Both the position numbers and the translations under genes were made by a program. Positions 37,192-44,933 of a stretch of DNA of 63,514 nt are shown here, piece by piece (the first letter of the stretch is position 1; the number at the start of each line of letters is the position of its first letter). The stretch is from an uncultured Anaerolineales bacterium (GTDB lineage Bacteria; Chloroflexota; Anaerolineae; Anaerolineales; UBA6663). The stretch spans positions 1 through 63,514 of the forward strand of contig CALFZO010000101.1 of the NCBI GenBank assembly GCA_937952305.1. Reading direction: 5' to 3'. The notes under the pieces are model-generated. The model ran no database searches, had not been told where the DNA came from, and saw nothing but the letters and a program-made list of their open reading frames with translations.

Positions 37192-37881
37192 TCAGGCCGG
37201 CTGCAGGCGCCCGGCTTCCAGGCGCAGCACCCGGTCGCTGTGGCGGCGCGCCAGGGCGGCGTCGGCCGTGGTCCACAACCAAGCGATGCCATCGGCGCGG
37301 CACAACGCCGCCAAGCGCTCCACCAGCGGCGGCGCCGCCGCCGGCTCGAGAAAATCGGTCAGGTCATCCGTGAGCAAGACCCGCGGCTCGAGGCTGAGCG
37401 CGCGCGCCAGGCTGACGAGTTGACGCAGCGCCGGCGAGAGCGCCCGGACCGATTGCCTCAACAGCCACGCGTTCAGCCCCAGGCGCGTCAGCACGGCGGC
37501 CGCGCGCGTCGCCTGCTCGGCCGGCGTGCCCAGCCGATGGATGCGCAGCGGCTCGGCCAGGGCGGCGCCGACGGTGAAGTGGCTGGGCAGCGTCCGGGCC
37601 GGGTTGCCGCCGACATATTGATACTCGCGGCGCGCCGCCTGCAGCCGGGCCTTGGGCAGCCGCACCAAGTCCACCTCGCCGAAGAGGATGCGCCCGGCTT
37701 CCGGCCGATCCAGCAGCGCCAGCGCGCGCATCAGCCCAGTCCGGAGCGGCCCGCGTGGACTGAGCAGGGCCGCCTGCTCGCCGGCGGCCAGCGTAAAACT
37801 GACGCCCTCAGACAGACCGTCTCCCCCAGGGGCCGCCCCCGTTGCAAAGCGCAGCGCTTCGACGCGCAGCAATTCAACCAT
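37192..37881 (-). CDS. Degenerate ABC ATPase-like protein related to OppF
   Basis: The protein has about 229 residues and follows the OppF fold from end to end but lacks every catalytic motif. In place of Walker A (GESGCGKTT) is SPRGPLRTG. The Q-loop position reads YVGGNPARTLP without Gln. The signature reads LSPALRQLVSLARAL instead of SGGQRQR. Walker B reads RVLLTDDLTDFL, with Asp for the catalytic Glu and no Pro. The switch His is replaced (WLWTTADAAL). The segment after the Q-loop (FTVGAALAEPLRIHRLG) still matches OppF (VGESIAEGLQVHGMG). It cannot be expected to hydrolyse ATP and is perhaps a regulatory or structural paralogue. ATG is two bases after the previous stop. Confidence 0.75.
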   Translation of the reverse strand: MVELLRVEALRFATGAAPGGDGLSEGVSFTLAAGEQAALLSPRGPLRTGLMRALALLDRPEAGRILFGEVDLVRLPKARLQAARREYQYVGGNPARTLPSHFTVGAALAEPLRIHRLGTPAEQATRAAAVLTRLGLNAWLLRQSVRALSPALRQLVSLARALSLEPRVLLTDDLTDFLEPAAAPPLVERLAALCRADGIAWLWTTADAALARRHSDRVLRLEAGRLQPA

Positions 37882-37883
37882 CC

Positions 37884-38180
37884 TCAACGGGCCAGGCTGG
37901 TGAGGCTCCCGAAGATGCCAGACGGCCGCATGGCCTGAGCCAAGGCCAGGTCGCGCCAGCTTAGCCCCAATGCCGGAAAAGGCGCCACCCGCTCATACAC
38001 GCCGCCGGCCGGGTCGGACACCAGGGCCGCCAGCCACGTCGCCTTCGGCTGGCGCAGCGCGACGCGCCGCAACAGCCGCTCATAATTATCGGCGCGCGGA
38101 TAGGCGCGCACCCCGGGGCGTTTCAGCGCCCGCTGGATGACCCGATCCAACACGTCGAAACCACTATCGCGTAAACTCAT
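37884..38180 (-). CDS. Small protein of unknown function, coupled to an ECF sigma gene
   Basis: This 98-residue soluble protein is basic in its first half (VIQRALKRPGVRAYPRADNY, then ERLLRRVALRQPKATWLAAL). It has no membrane helix and no zinc motif, so it does not look like a standard anti-sigma factor despite its place after the sigma gene. The ATG has a strong site (GGAGGTG, five bases upstream) and lies 17 bases inside the end of the sigma gene. The frame is open further up, but that is antisense-like read-through of the sigma gene. Function unknown. Confidence 0.6.
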   Translation of the reverse strand: MSLRDSGFDVLDRVIQRALKRPGVRAYPRADNYERLLRRVALRQPKATWLAALVSDPAGGVYERVAPFPALGLSWRDLALAQAMRPSGIFGSLTSLAR

Positions 38181-38739
38181 AAGCCACCTCCGGCGACAGC
38201 GCCGTTCCTTCGAGCTGCTGGCGCAGGCTTTCGCGCGCGTAGTACAGCCGCGATTTAACGGTGCCAACCGGGCATTTGACGATCTCGGCAATCTCCTGCA
38301 GGCTCAAATCGTTCAGGTAATGGAGGATGACCACCACCCGCTGGTTGAACGGCAGCGCGTCGATCGCGCGCTGCATCGCCTCACGGTCACTGCGCCGCTC
38401 CGCCGCCGGCTCCGGGTGCTGCCGGGTCGGCCCGATCAGCTTCTCCAGGAAATCGTCGATCGGCGCCAGCCAGCGCCGCCGCGAGAACCAGGTGTAGCTC
38501 AAGTTGATCGTGACGCGGTACAGCCAGGGCGCCAGCGGCAGCTCCGGCTTAACGCTGGCCGCGTAAGTGTGCAAGCGCAGAAAGACCTCTTGCAGCAGAT
38601 CGTCGGCCGCATCCGGATCACGGATGATCGCCAGCGCCGTCCGGTAAACGACCAGCCGGTAGCGGTCGTACAGGATGCCGAGCGCCTCAAGGTCACCGGA
38701 CTGCAAGCGCAGGATTAACGGGGCATCATCTTGGTTCAT
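38164..38739 (-). CDS. ECF (extracytoplasmic function) sigma factor
   Basis: This 191-residue sigma factor has only regions 2 and 4. Region 2 covers about 20-85 (LEALGILYDRYRLVVYRTAL, then DPDAADDLLQEVFLRLH and APWLYRVTINLSYTWFSRRR). Region 4 covers about 130-180 (LPFNQRVVVILHYLNDLSLQ, then EIAEIVKCPVGTVKSRLYYA). No anti-sigma gene of known type is adjacent. The next three genes on the strand (small protein, dead ABC ATPase, binding lipoprotein) are spaced for cotranscription and could be its regulon or its control circuit. Confidence 0.93.
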   Translation of the reverse strand: MNQDDAPLILRLQSGDLEALGILYDRYRLVVYRTALAIIRDPDAADDLLQEVFLRLHTYAASVKPELPLAPWLYRVTINLSYTWFSRRRWLAPIDDFLEKLIGPTRQHPEPAAERRSDREAMQRAIDALPFNQRVVVILHYLNDLSLQEIAEIVKCPVGTVKSRLYYARESLRQQLEGTALSPEVAYEFTR

Positions 38740-38906
38740 AGAGTGAAACCCTGGTGTTCAGATGCTAACCAACAATACCAGCTTGGGGGGCTTTTGGTTC
38801 GATATCAAACCGCATGGACAGACTTCGCCTTATGTATCAAGCCAGACCCAACCAGGCAAGCCGGTTGCCGGAGCCATTAACATTATCAACGCCGCCGCCG
38901 CCAGCG

Positions 38907-39668
38907 TCAACGGCCGGCCGGCCCCGCCGGGTTAGCCAGCTCTTCGGCGACCTGGGCCAGCCAGAGCTTATCGTCTTCGGTCAGCGTGATCTTCAGCAGC
39001 AAGTCCGGCCGGCGCAGGAACGTGCGCCGCAGGGCCTGTTGCCGGCGCCAGCGCGCCACCCGGGCGTGGTCGCCGCTGAGCAACGGCTCGGGCACCGCCC
39101 AGCCGCGGAACTCGGCCGGACGCGTGTAGTGCGGGTACTCCAGCAGGCCGGACATGAACGAGTCGTCCTCCGCGCCGGTGGGGTCGCCCAGCGCGCCGGG
39201 CAGCAGCCGGGTGACGGCGTCGATGATGGCCAGCGCGCCCAACTCCCCGCCGGTCAGCACGAAATCGCCGAGCGAAATCTCGTCCGTGGCCAGGTGGCCG
39301 CGGATCCGCTCGTCGAAGCCTTCATAGCGGCCGCAGAGCAGGGCCAGGCGCGGGTGCTGGGCCAACTCCTGAGCCACAGCCTGGGTGAACGGGCGGCCCT
39401 GCGGGGTGAGCAGGATGATCGGAACCGGGGACGGCCCCGCGCCCAACACCGCCTCCACGGCCGCGAAGTACGGCTCCGGTTTCAGCACCATGCCGCCGCC
39501 GCCGCCGTAGGGCAGGTCGTCGGTGACGCGATGCTTGTCCGTGGTGTAATCGCGCGGGTTGTGGACCTGGACGGTGAGCAGGCCGGCCTGCTGAGCACGC
39601 TTCAGGATCGACTCCTGGAGATACGGCGTACAGATCTCGGGGAAGAGGGTGAACAGGTCGAAATGCAT
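38907..39668 (-). CDS. trmD: tRNA (guanine37-N1)-methyltransferase
   Basis: This 253-residue enzyme methylates G37 next to the anticodon and so prevents +1 frameshifts. The N-terminus MHFDLFTLFPEICTPYL, the segment DDLPYGGGGGMVLKPEP, and the knot that binds SAM (LCGRYEGFDERI, then DFVLTGGELGALAIIDAV and LLPGALGD) are all standard. In many genomes trmD stands with rpsP, rimM and rplS. Here it is alone, back to back with maf. Confidence 0.96.
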   Translation of the reverse strand: MHFDLFTLFPEICTPYLQESILKRAQQAGLLTVQVHNPRDYTTDKHRVTDDLPYGGGGGMVLKPEPYFAAVEAVLGAGPSPVPIILLTPQGRPFTQAVAQELAQHPRLALLCGRYEGFDERIRGHLATDEISLGDFVLTGGELGALAIIDAVTRLLPGALGDPTGAEDDSFMSGLLEYPHYTRPAEFRGWAVPEPLLSGDHARVARWRRQQALRRTFLRRPDLLLKITLTEDDKLWLAQVAEELANPAGPAGR

Positions 39669-39715
39669 GGCTGGGTTGAGCGGCAGCGCCCCTACTCTAC
39701 CTTAATCTGGCCAAG

Positions 39716-39744
39716 TTGGAAGCGCCTCCGTCTGCGAGTACAAT
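39716..39744 (+). promoter_or_regulatory. Sigma-70 promoter of maf
   Basis: TTGGAA (39716-39721) and TACAAT (39739-39744) are separated by exactly 17 bases. The expected start falls at or next to the A of the maf ATG (39752), seven bases after the -10 box. Confidence 0.65.
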
Positions 39745-39751
39745 CCCCCCG

Positions 39752-40423
39752 ATGCGAACATTGATCCTGGCTTCGGCTTCGCCGCGGCGCCGGCAATTGC
39801 TGGCCTTGGGCGGCTGGTCCTTTGAGGTGCGCGCGGTGGCCGCGGACGAGACGCCGCTGCCCGGCGAGCCGCCGGACGTCTTCGTGCGGCGCATGAGCGT
39901 CACCAAGGCTGAGCTGGCCGCCGCCAGCCTGAACGGGGCCGCGCCGGAGGCCGTGCTGATCGCTAGCGACACCACCGTGGTCGCCGACGGCTTGATCCTC
40001 AACAAACCCGCCGACGTGCGCGAGGCGACGGCCATGCTCACCCGCCTGCGCGGCCGTGATCACGAAGTCCTGACGGCCGTCACGGTTTTGGATCTCGCCA
40101 ACGGCCGCGCCGACACGGACCTGGCGCGCTCGCGCGTGCCGATGCGCGCCTATAGCGACGCCGAGATCGCGGCCTATGTCGCCAGCGGCGATCCGCTGGA
40201 CAAGGCCGGCGCCTACGCCATCCAGCACCCCGCCTTCCAGCCGGTGGAGCGCGCCCGCTTCCGCGATTGCTTCGCCAACGTGATGGGGCTGCCGCTGTGC
40301 CATGTGCTGCGGCGGCTGCGCACGCTCGGCCTGGACGCCGCCACCGATCTGCCGGCGGCCTGCCAGCGCTTCATTCCGTATACCTGTCCGGTGTTCGAGT
40401 CGATTCTGAGTGAGACGGCGTGA
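39752..40423 (+). CDS. maf: Maf-type nucleoside triphosphate pyrophosphatase
   Basis: This 223-residue housecleaning enzyme hydrolyses non-canonical or modified NTPs. It begins MRTLILASASPRRRQLLALG, the usual N-terminus with the SxSPRR phosphate loop. VLIASDTTVVADGLILNKP and GDPLDKAGAYAIQ are the conserved substrate and metal segments. An upstream start at 39716 would lie within the -35 box and is rejected. The C-terminal 40 residues are an extension with no clear motif. Its stop overlaps the next gene as GTGA. Confidence 0.93.
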   Translation: MRTLILASASPRRRQLLALGGWSFEVRAVAADETPLPGEPPDVFVRRMSVTKAELAAASLNGAAPEAVLIASDTTVVADGLILNKPADVREATAMLTRLRGRDHEVLTAVTVLDLANGRADTDLARSRVPMRAYSDAEIAAYVASGDPLDKAGAYAIQHPAFQPVERARFRDCFANVMGLPLCHVLRRLRTLGLDAATDLPAACQRFIPYTCPVFESILSETA

Positions 40424-42645
40424 CAATGCTCAACGGTCAATGGTCAAATCCTCGCTCCCAGCGGCTGAGCCGCTTGGGCCTTGTGCCTTTGGGCCTGGGC
40501 CTGCTGCTGGCCGCCTGTGCCTCGCTCCAGCCGGCCGCCACCCTGCCGCCGCCCTCGCCGACGCCCACGCTGACCACGCCGGACCCGGAGGGCACGGCCG
40601 CCGCCTTCTTGGACGCCTGGGAGCGCGGCGACTATCCGGGCATGTACTCGCTGCTCTCGCCGCTCAGCCGCGATGCGGTGAGCCCGGCTGATTTTCAGGA
40701 GCGCTACGCCGAGGTCTGGCAGACCGCGGGCGTCATCGGCGTGGAGACGCAGAGCCTGAACGCCCTCAAGGCCGGCACCAAGGCCATCGTGCTGTTCGAG
40801 ATCACACTGCGCTCCGGCCTGTTCGGCGACATCACGCGCAAGATCGAAATGCCCCTGGTGTACACCGACGGGCGCTGGGCCATCTCGTGGACCGACGGCC
40901 TGATCCTGCCGGAGCTGGCCGGCGGCGGCGAGCTGTCGGTGCAGGCCTCCTTTCCGGCGCGCGGCAACATCTATGACCGCGCGGGGCTGGGTCTGGCCGT
41001 GCAGGGCGAGGCCGTGGCCATCGGCGTCCAGCCCGGTTTGATCCAGGATGAGCCCGCCGTCCTGGCGGCGCTGTCCGCGCTGCTCGGGCTCAGCCCGGAG
41101 AAGATCAAGGACAAGTACGCCGACGCGCGCCCGGATTGGTACGTGCCCATCGGCGAGGCGTCCTCCGCCGACGTCCAGGCCCAACTGAGCACGCTGGCCG
41201 ATCTGCCGGGCGTCATCCTGCGTACGTACTCCACGCGTTACTATCCGCTGGGCGGCGTGGCGCCGCAGGTCGTCGGCTACATGGGCCCCGTGCCGCCGGA
41301 GACCCTGGCCGATTACCAGGCCCAGGGCTACACCGGCGATGAGCGCGTCGGCCTGACTGGGCTGGAAGCTTGGGGCGAGCCTTACTTGGCCGGCTCGCTG
41401 GGCGGCACCCTCAACGTCCTCTTCGCCGACGGCCGCGCCACCGTGCTGGCCGAACGGCAGCGCCAGCCGGCCCAGGCCCTGTACGCCACCCTGGACCGGC
41501 CGCTGCAGATCGCGGCGCAGCAGGCCCTGACCGGGTTTCGCGGCTCGATCATCATTCTCGAAGCGTCCACGGGCGCGGTGCGGGCGATGGCGTCCAGCCC
41601 GGCGTTTGACCCGAACCTGTTCGACCCCACCAACCCCAACAGCGCGCAGTTGGACGAGATCTTGAACGACCCCGCCAACCCGCTCCTCAACCGCGGCGTG
41701 CAGAGCGCCTACCCGCCCGGCTCGGTCTTTAAGGTTCCCGTGATGGGCGCGGCCCTGCTCTCCGGCCTGTACACCACCGACACGATCCTCAACTGCGGCA
41801 ACGTGTGGGACCAGCTCGGCCCGAGCGCGCTGAAATACAACTGGACCTACGGCACCAACATCAAGCCGCCCGGCAAGATCAATCTGATCCAGGCGCTGCA
41901 GACCTCCTGCAACCCGTACTTCTATACGATCGCCTACGATCTCGACCAGTTCAACGCCGACTTCATCCCGCAGGTGGCGCGCCAATTCGGGCTGGGCGAC
42001 TTTACGCAGATCGGCCAGGTCGCTGAGGCCCAGGGCCTGATCCCGGACCCGGCCTGGAAACTCTCGGCCTACAACGACCCGTGGCGGCCGGGCGACAGTG
42101 TCAACCTGGGCATCGGCCAGGGTTACCTGTTGGTCACGCCGCTGCAGGTGGCCGAGATGATGGCCGCGGTCCGCAACGGCGGCACGCTCTACCGGCCGCA
42201 GCTGGTGCAGAAGATCGCGCCGCCCGGCGGCGCTCCGACTTTTGAGATGACGCCGGTGGTCAACGGCCAACTCCCGGTCACGGCCGCGCAGTTGGACGCC
42301 ATCCGGGAGGGCCTGCGCGCCGTCACCAGCGCGCCGGGCGGGACGGCCCGTCATCGCTTCCTGAACCTGGGCCTCCCGGTGGCCGGCAAGACCGGCACCG
42401 CCCAGAACAGCGCCGGCCAACCGCATTCATGGTTTGCCGGCTATACTGAAGCCGACCAGCCGGACAAGCCGGATGTCGCTATCGTGGTCATGGTCGAGAA
42501 CGGCGGCGAGGGCTCGGAGGTGGCCGCGCCGATCTTCCGACGCCTGGTAGAGATTTATTTCCTGGGTCGGGCGCAGACGTTGCTGCCCTGGGAGACCGAT
42601 TTCGGGGTCATTACACCAGCGGCGACGGCCACGCCGCAACCTTGA
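40420..42645 (+). CDS. Penicillin-binding protein with MecA-type N-terminal domain, probable lipoprotein
   Basis: This 741-residue peptidoglycan transpeptidase has a lipoprotein-like signal ending at Cys33 (LGLLLAAC). An NTF2-like MecA_N domain follows (about 55-160: AAAFLDAWERGDYPGMYSLL). The dimerisation region (RGNIYDRAGLGLAVQGE, then TRYYPLGGVAPQVVGYMG) leads to the transpeptidase. Active-site motifs are Ser435-V-F-Lys438, Ser496-C-Asn498 and Lys657-Thr-Gly659. The usual anchor of class B proteins is a helix, so a lipid anchor is notable. The GTG start overlaps the maf stop by four bases (GTGA). An ATG two codons later is also possible. Confidence 0.92.
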   Translation: MTMLNGQWSNPRSQRLSRLGLVPLGLGLLLAACASLQPAATLPPPSPTPTLTTPDPEGTAAAFLDAWERGDYPGMYSLLSPLSRDAVSPADFQERYAEVWQTAGVIGVETQSLNALKAGTKAIVLFEITLRSGLFGDITRKIEMPLVYTDGRWAISWTDGLILPELAGGGELSVQASFPARGNIYDRAGLGLAVQGEAVAIGVQPGLIQDEPAVLAALSALLGLSPEKIKDKYADARPDWYVPIGEASSADVQAQLSTLADLPGVILRTYSTRYYPLGGVAPQVVGYMGPVPPETLADYQAQGYTGDERVGLTGLEAWGEPYLAGSLGGTLNVLFADGRATVLAERQRQPAQALYATLDRPLQIAAQQALTGFRGSIIILEASTGAVRAMASSPAFDPNLFDPTNPNSAQLDEILNDPANPLLNRGVQSAYPPGSVFKVPVMGAALLSGLYTTDTILNCGNVWDQLGPSALKYNWTYGTNIKPPGKINLIQALQTSCNPYFYTIAYDLDQFNADFIPQVARQFGLGDFTQIGQVAEAQGLIPDPAWKLSAYNDPWRPGDSVNLGIGQGYLLVTPLQVAEMMAAVRNGGTLYRPQLVQKIAPPGGAPTFEMTPVVNGQLPVTAAQLDAIREGLRAVTSAPGGTARHRFLNLGLPVAGKTGTAQNSAGQPHSWFAGYTEADQPDKPDVAIVVMVENGGEGSEVAAPIFRRLVEIYFLGRAQTLLPWETDFGVITPAATATPQP

Positions 42646-42790
42646 GGCTTGCCTTCAATTAACAGCCTGGCCAGCCAAAGGGGCGCGGCCTACCAACCGC
42701 CCACCTTTACCCGCCGGCCGCCCATATAGCGACCCTATCGACCTTATAAGCGTGCACTCTTACTAACTGTTTGCAAACTTTTCCCCACCA

Positions 42791-43726
42791 TTGACCACGA
42801 CTTTGCCCGGTATTATCGTCAAGGCACAAAGCGGCTTCTTTACAGTAAAGACAGAGGCCGGCGATGTTGTTTGCCATCTGCGCGGCCGGCTGAAAAAAAC
42901 CCGGCAAAGCGCAGACCTGGCCACCATCGGCGATCGTGTGCTGGTCTCCCTACAGACAGCTGAACGCGGAATGATCGAGGTCGTGGAACCACGGCATCGT
43001 GTTCTCGCGCGGCAGGCGCCCGGGCGCCACGGCCGGGGCGGCCTGCGGGAAACCGGCAACGAGAAGGCGCAGGTGATCGTCGCCAACCCGGACCAGGCCG
43101 TTTTCGTCTTTGCTTGTGCCCAGCCGGACCCGCGCCTGCGCGCTCTGGATCGGCTGCTGGTGATGGCCGAAGCCGTCGGACTGCCCGCCGTGATTTGCGC
43201 CAACAAGGTAGACCTGGTGGGGCGCGCGGCCGCCGAGGCGGTGTTTGGCCTGTACCCCGGCCTGGGCTATCCGGTCCTTTACACCTCGGCGCGGGCCGAG
43301 GAGGGGGTGGCCGAGTTGCGGGCGCAGTTGGGCGGCCGGCTCTCGGTGCTGGCGGGACCATCCGGGGTGGGCAAGTCCAGTCTGCTCAACGCCGTGCATC
43401 CCGGCCTGGGTCTGCGCGCTCAGGCCGTCTCACAGGCGACGCAGAAGGGCCGCCACACCACCGTCTACCCGGAGCTGCTGCCTCTGGAAGACGGCGGCTT
43501 CGTGGCCGACACACCCGGGATGCGGGCGCTGGCGCTGTGGGACATTGAGCCTGAGGAGCTGGACGGCTACTTTGTGGAGATCCGCCCGCTGGTGGCGGAG
43601 TGTGAGTTTGGCGACTGCACGCACTTGCAGGAGCCCGGCTGCGCAGTGCGCCGGGCAGTCGAGTCGGGTGAGATCGCCCAATCCCGTTATGAAAGCTACT
43701 GCCGCTTACGGCTTGGACAAGAGTAA
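42791..43726 (+). CDS. rsgA: Ribosome small-subunit-dependent GTPase RsgA
   Basis: This 311-residue late 30S assembly GTPase has an OB fold at 1-70, then the circularly permuted GTPase order G4 (NKVD 138-141), G1 (GPSGVGKSS 189-197) and G3 (DTPG 240-243). A C-terminal zinc knuckle has Cys271, Cys276, His278 and Cys284. The start is inferred to be TTG at 42791, as no ATG or GTG lies close enough. A second TTG four codons on is possible and neither has a clear ribosome site. A weak TATAAG box at 42745 may be the promoter. Confidence 0.94.
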   Translation: MTTTLPGIIVKAQSGFFTVKTEAGDVVCHLRGRLKKTRQSADLATIGDRVLVSLQTAERGMIEVVEPRHRVLARQAPGRHGRGGLRETGNEKAQVIVANPDQAVFVFACAQPDPRLRALDRLLVMAEAVGLPAVICANKVDLVGRAAAEAVFGLYPGLGYPVLYTSARAEEGVAELRAQLGGRLSVLAGPSGVGKSSLLNAVHPGLGLRAQAVSQATQKGRHTTVYPELLPLEDGGFVADTPGMRALALWDIEPEELDGYFVEIRPLVAECEFGDCTHLQEPGCAVRRAVESGEIAQSRYESYCRLRLGQE

Positions 43727-43774
43727 CAACCGGCAAACTGGACATTCAGTGCAAAAGTAGTGCCAGTTGGCTCT

Positions 43775-43801
43775 TTGAAAGTTTGAAATCGGTAGTATAA
43801 T
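43775..43801 (+). promoter_or_regulatory. Promoter of the LGFP-like repeat gene
   Basis: TTGAAA and TATAAT are 15 bases apart, a slightly short spacing. The expected start near 43808 leaves room for the ribosome site GAGGGG before the ATG at 43850. It argues against the ATG at 43817. Confidence 0.6.
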
Positions 43802-43849
43802 GGTCCTATCCTCCAGATGGTTACTGAGAACGCAACTGAGGGGAAAACT

Positions 43850-44833
43850 ATGCCCGGGGTCAGACTACTCATAAAGTACGTCATGAGTCTGGTCGTCGTG
43901 CTGAGCCTGGCTATAGCGCCGGTTGCCTCCGCCCAGACCCCAGTGCCGGCCGTTGAGTTTGAGTACTTCAACGAGACCGGCCACAACGTGACAGCGCCTT
44001 TCCTCGACTTCTTCAAGAAGACGGGCGGCGTCGAGCGCTATGGCTACCCGCTGACGGATGCCTTCGCCGACCCCAACAACGGCGGTCTGTGGGTCCAGTA
44101 CTTCCAGAAGGCCCGCCTGGAGTCGCATCCTGGGAACCCGGAGCCCTACAAGATTCAGCTGGGGCTGCTCGGCGACCAACTGGCCAAGCGTGAGCCGCCC
44201 ATCCCGGTCACACTCATCCCGGCCGCGTCCGATCCCACCTGCTACTACTTCAGCGAGACCGGGCACACCGTGTGCCACAAGTTCCTGGATTACTGGCGCA
44301 CCAACGGCGGCCTGGATCAGTTCGGTTTCCCGATCACCGAAAGCAAGCTCGAGAACGGGCGCATCGTCCAATACTTCCAGCGCGTGCGCCTGGAGTGGCA
44401 TCCGGAGCGGCCGGAGAGCCAGCGCGTCCAACTGGCCGAGCTCGGGGAAATCTATTACGCCTACGCCAAGCTGGACCGCGGCCGCCTGAAGCCTGATCTG
44501 CCCCTGGCGGGCCAGCCGCGCGTGATCAATCTGCGGGCGCGCGGCACCGTCGCCGATGCCGTGATCGGACGCGACGAGCGCCAGACCGCGCAGATCTGGG
44601 TGGGCGATCAACTCGACAAACCGGTGGCCGGCGCGGCCGTGGTGCTGATCGTGCGGCTGCCGACCGGCAACGAGCAGTACACCATGCCGCCGACGGACGC
44701 CAACGGCCTTTCGGCGGTGTCGTTCCCGGCCGGGCGGTTCGCGGCCGGCACGGTCATCGCGCTGCAGTTCATCGTCTCCTACAACACTCTCAACGTGTCC
44801 ACGCGCACCAGCTACCTGCTCTGGTTCGATTGA
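43850..44833 (+). CDS. Secreted protein with two LGFP-like repeats
   Basis: The protein has 327 residues with a signal peptide ending near residue 29 (LAIAPVASA-Q). Two copies of an about 75-residue unit follow: GHNVTAPFLDFFKKTGGVER, YGYPLTDAF and VQYFQKARLESHP; then GHTVCHKFLDYWRTNGGLDQ, FGFPITES and VQYFQRVRLEWHP. The G(Y/F)P core resembles LGFP repeats of wall-associated proteins. The last 100 residues form a beta-sandwich-like domain (DKPVAGAAVVLIVRLPTGNE, then TDANGLSAVSFPAGRF), as in invasin/carboxypeptidase-regulatory folds. Probably cell-surface bound. A terminator follows. Confidence 0.75.
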   Translation: MPGVRLLIKYVMSLVVVLSLAIAPVASAQTPVPAVEFEYFNETGHNVTAPFLDFFKKTGGVERYGYPLTDAFADPNNGGLWVQYFQKARLESHPGNPEPYKIQLGLLGDQLAKREPPIPVTLIPAASDPTCYYFSETGHTVCHKFLDYWRTNGGLDQFGFPITESKLENGRIVQYFQRVRLEWHPERPESQRVQLAELGEIYYAYAKLDRGRLKPDLPLAGQPRVINLRARGTVADAVIGRDERQTAQIWVGDQLDKPVAGAAVVLIVRLPTGNEQYTMPPTDANGLSAVSFPAGRFAAGTVIALQFIVSYNTLNVSTRTSYLLWFD

Positions 44834-44853
44834 GGGCTGGACGCCGACCCGAC

Positions 44854-44886
44854 AGGCCCGCCTCCCCCGGCGGGCCTTTTTATTTT
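44854..44886 (+). terminator. Rho-independent terminator
   Basis: AGGCCCGCC and GGCGGGCCT form a nine-base stem with a six-base C-rich loop, followed by TTTTATTTT. It lies 21 bases after the LGFP-like gene. Confidence 0.92.
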
Positions 44887-44894
44887 CCACGGGC

Positions 44895-44900
44895 TATAAT
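44895..44900 (+). promoter_or_regulatory. Candidate -10 box of the ATP-grasp gene
   Basis: A perfect TATAAT just after the terminator, 33 bases before the ATG. No clear -35. AAGGA precedes the start codon by nine bases. Confidence 0.45.
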
Positions 44901-44933
44901 CGCGCCACCGCCGGACCAAACAAGGATGACGCC

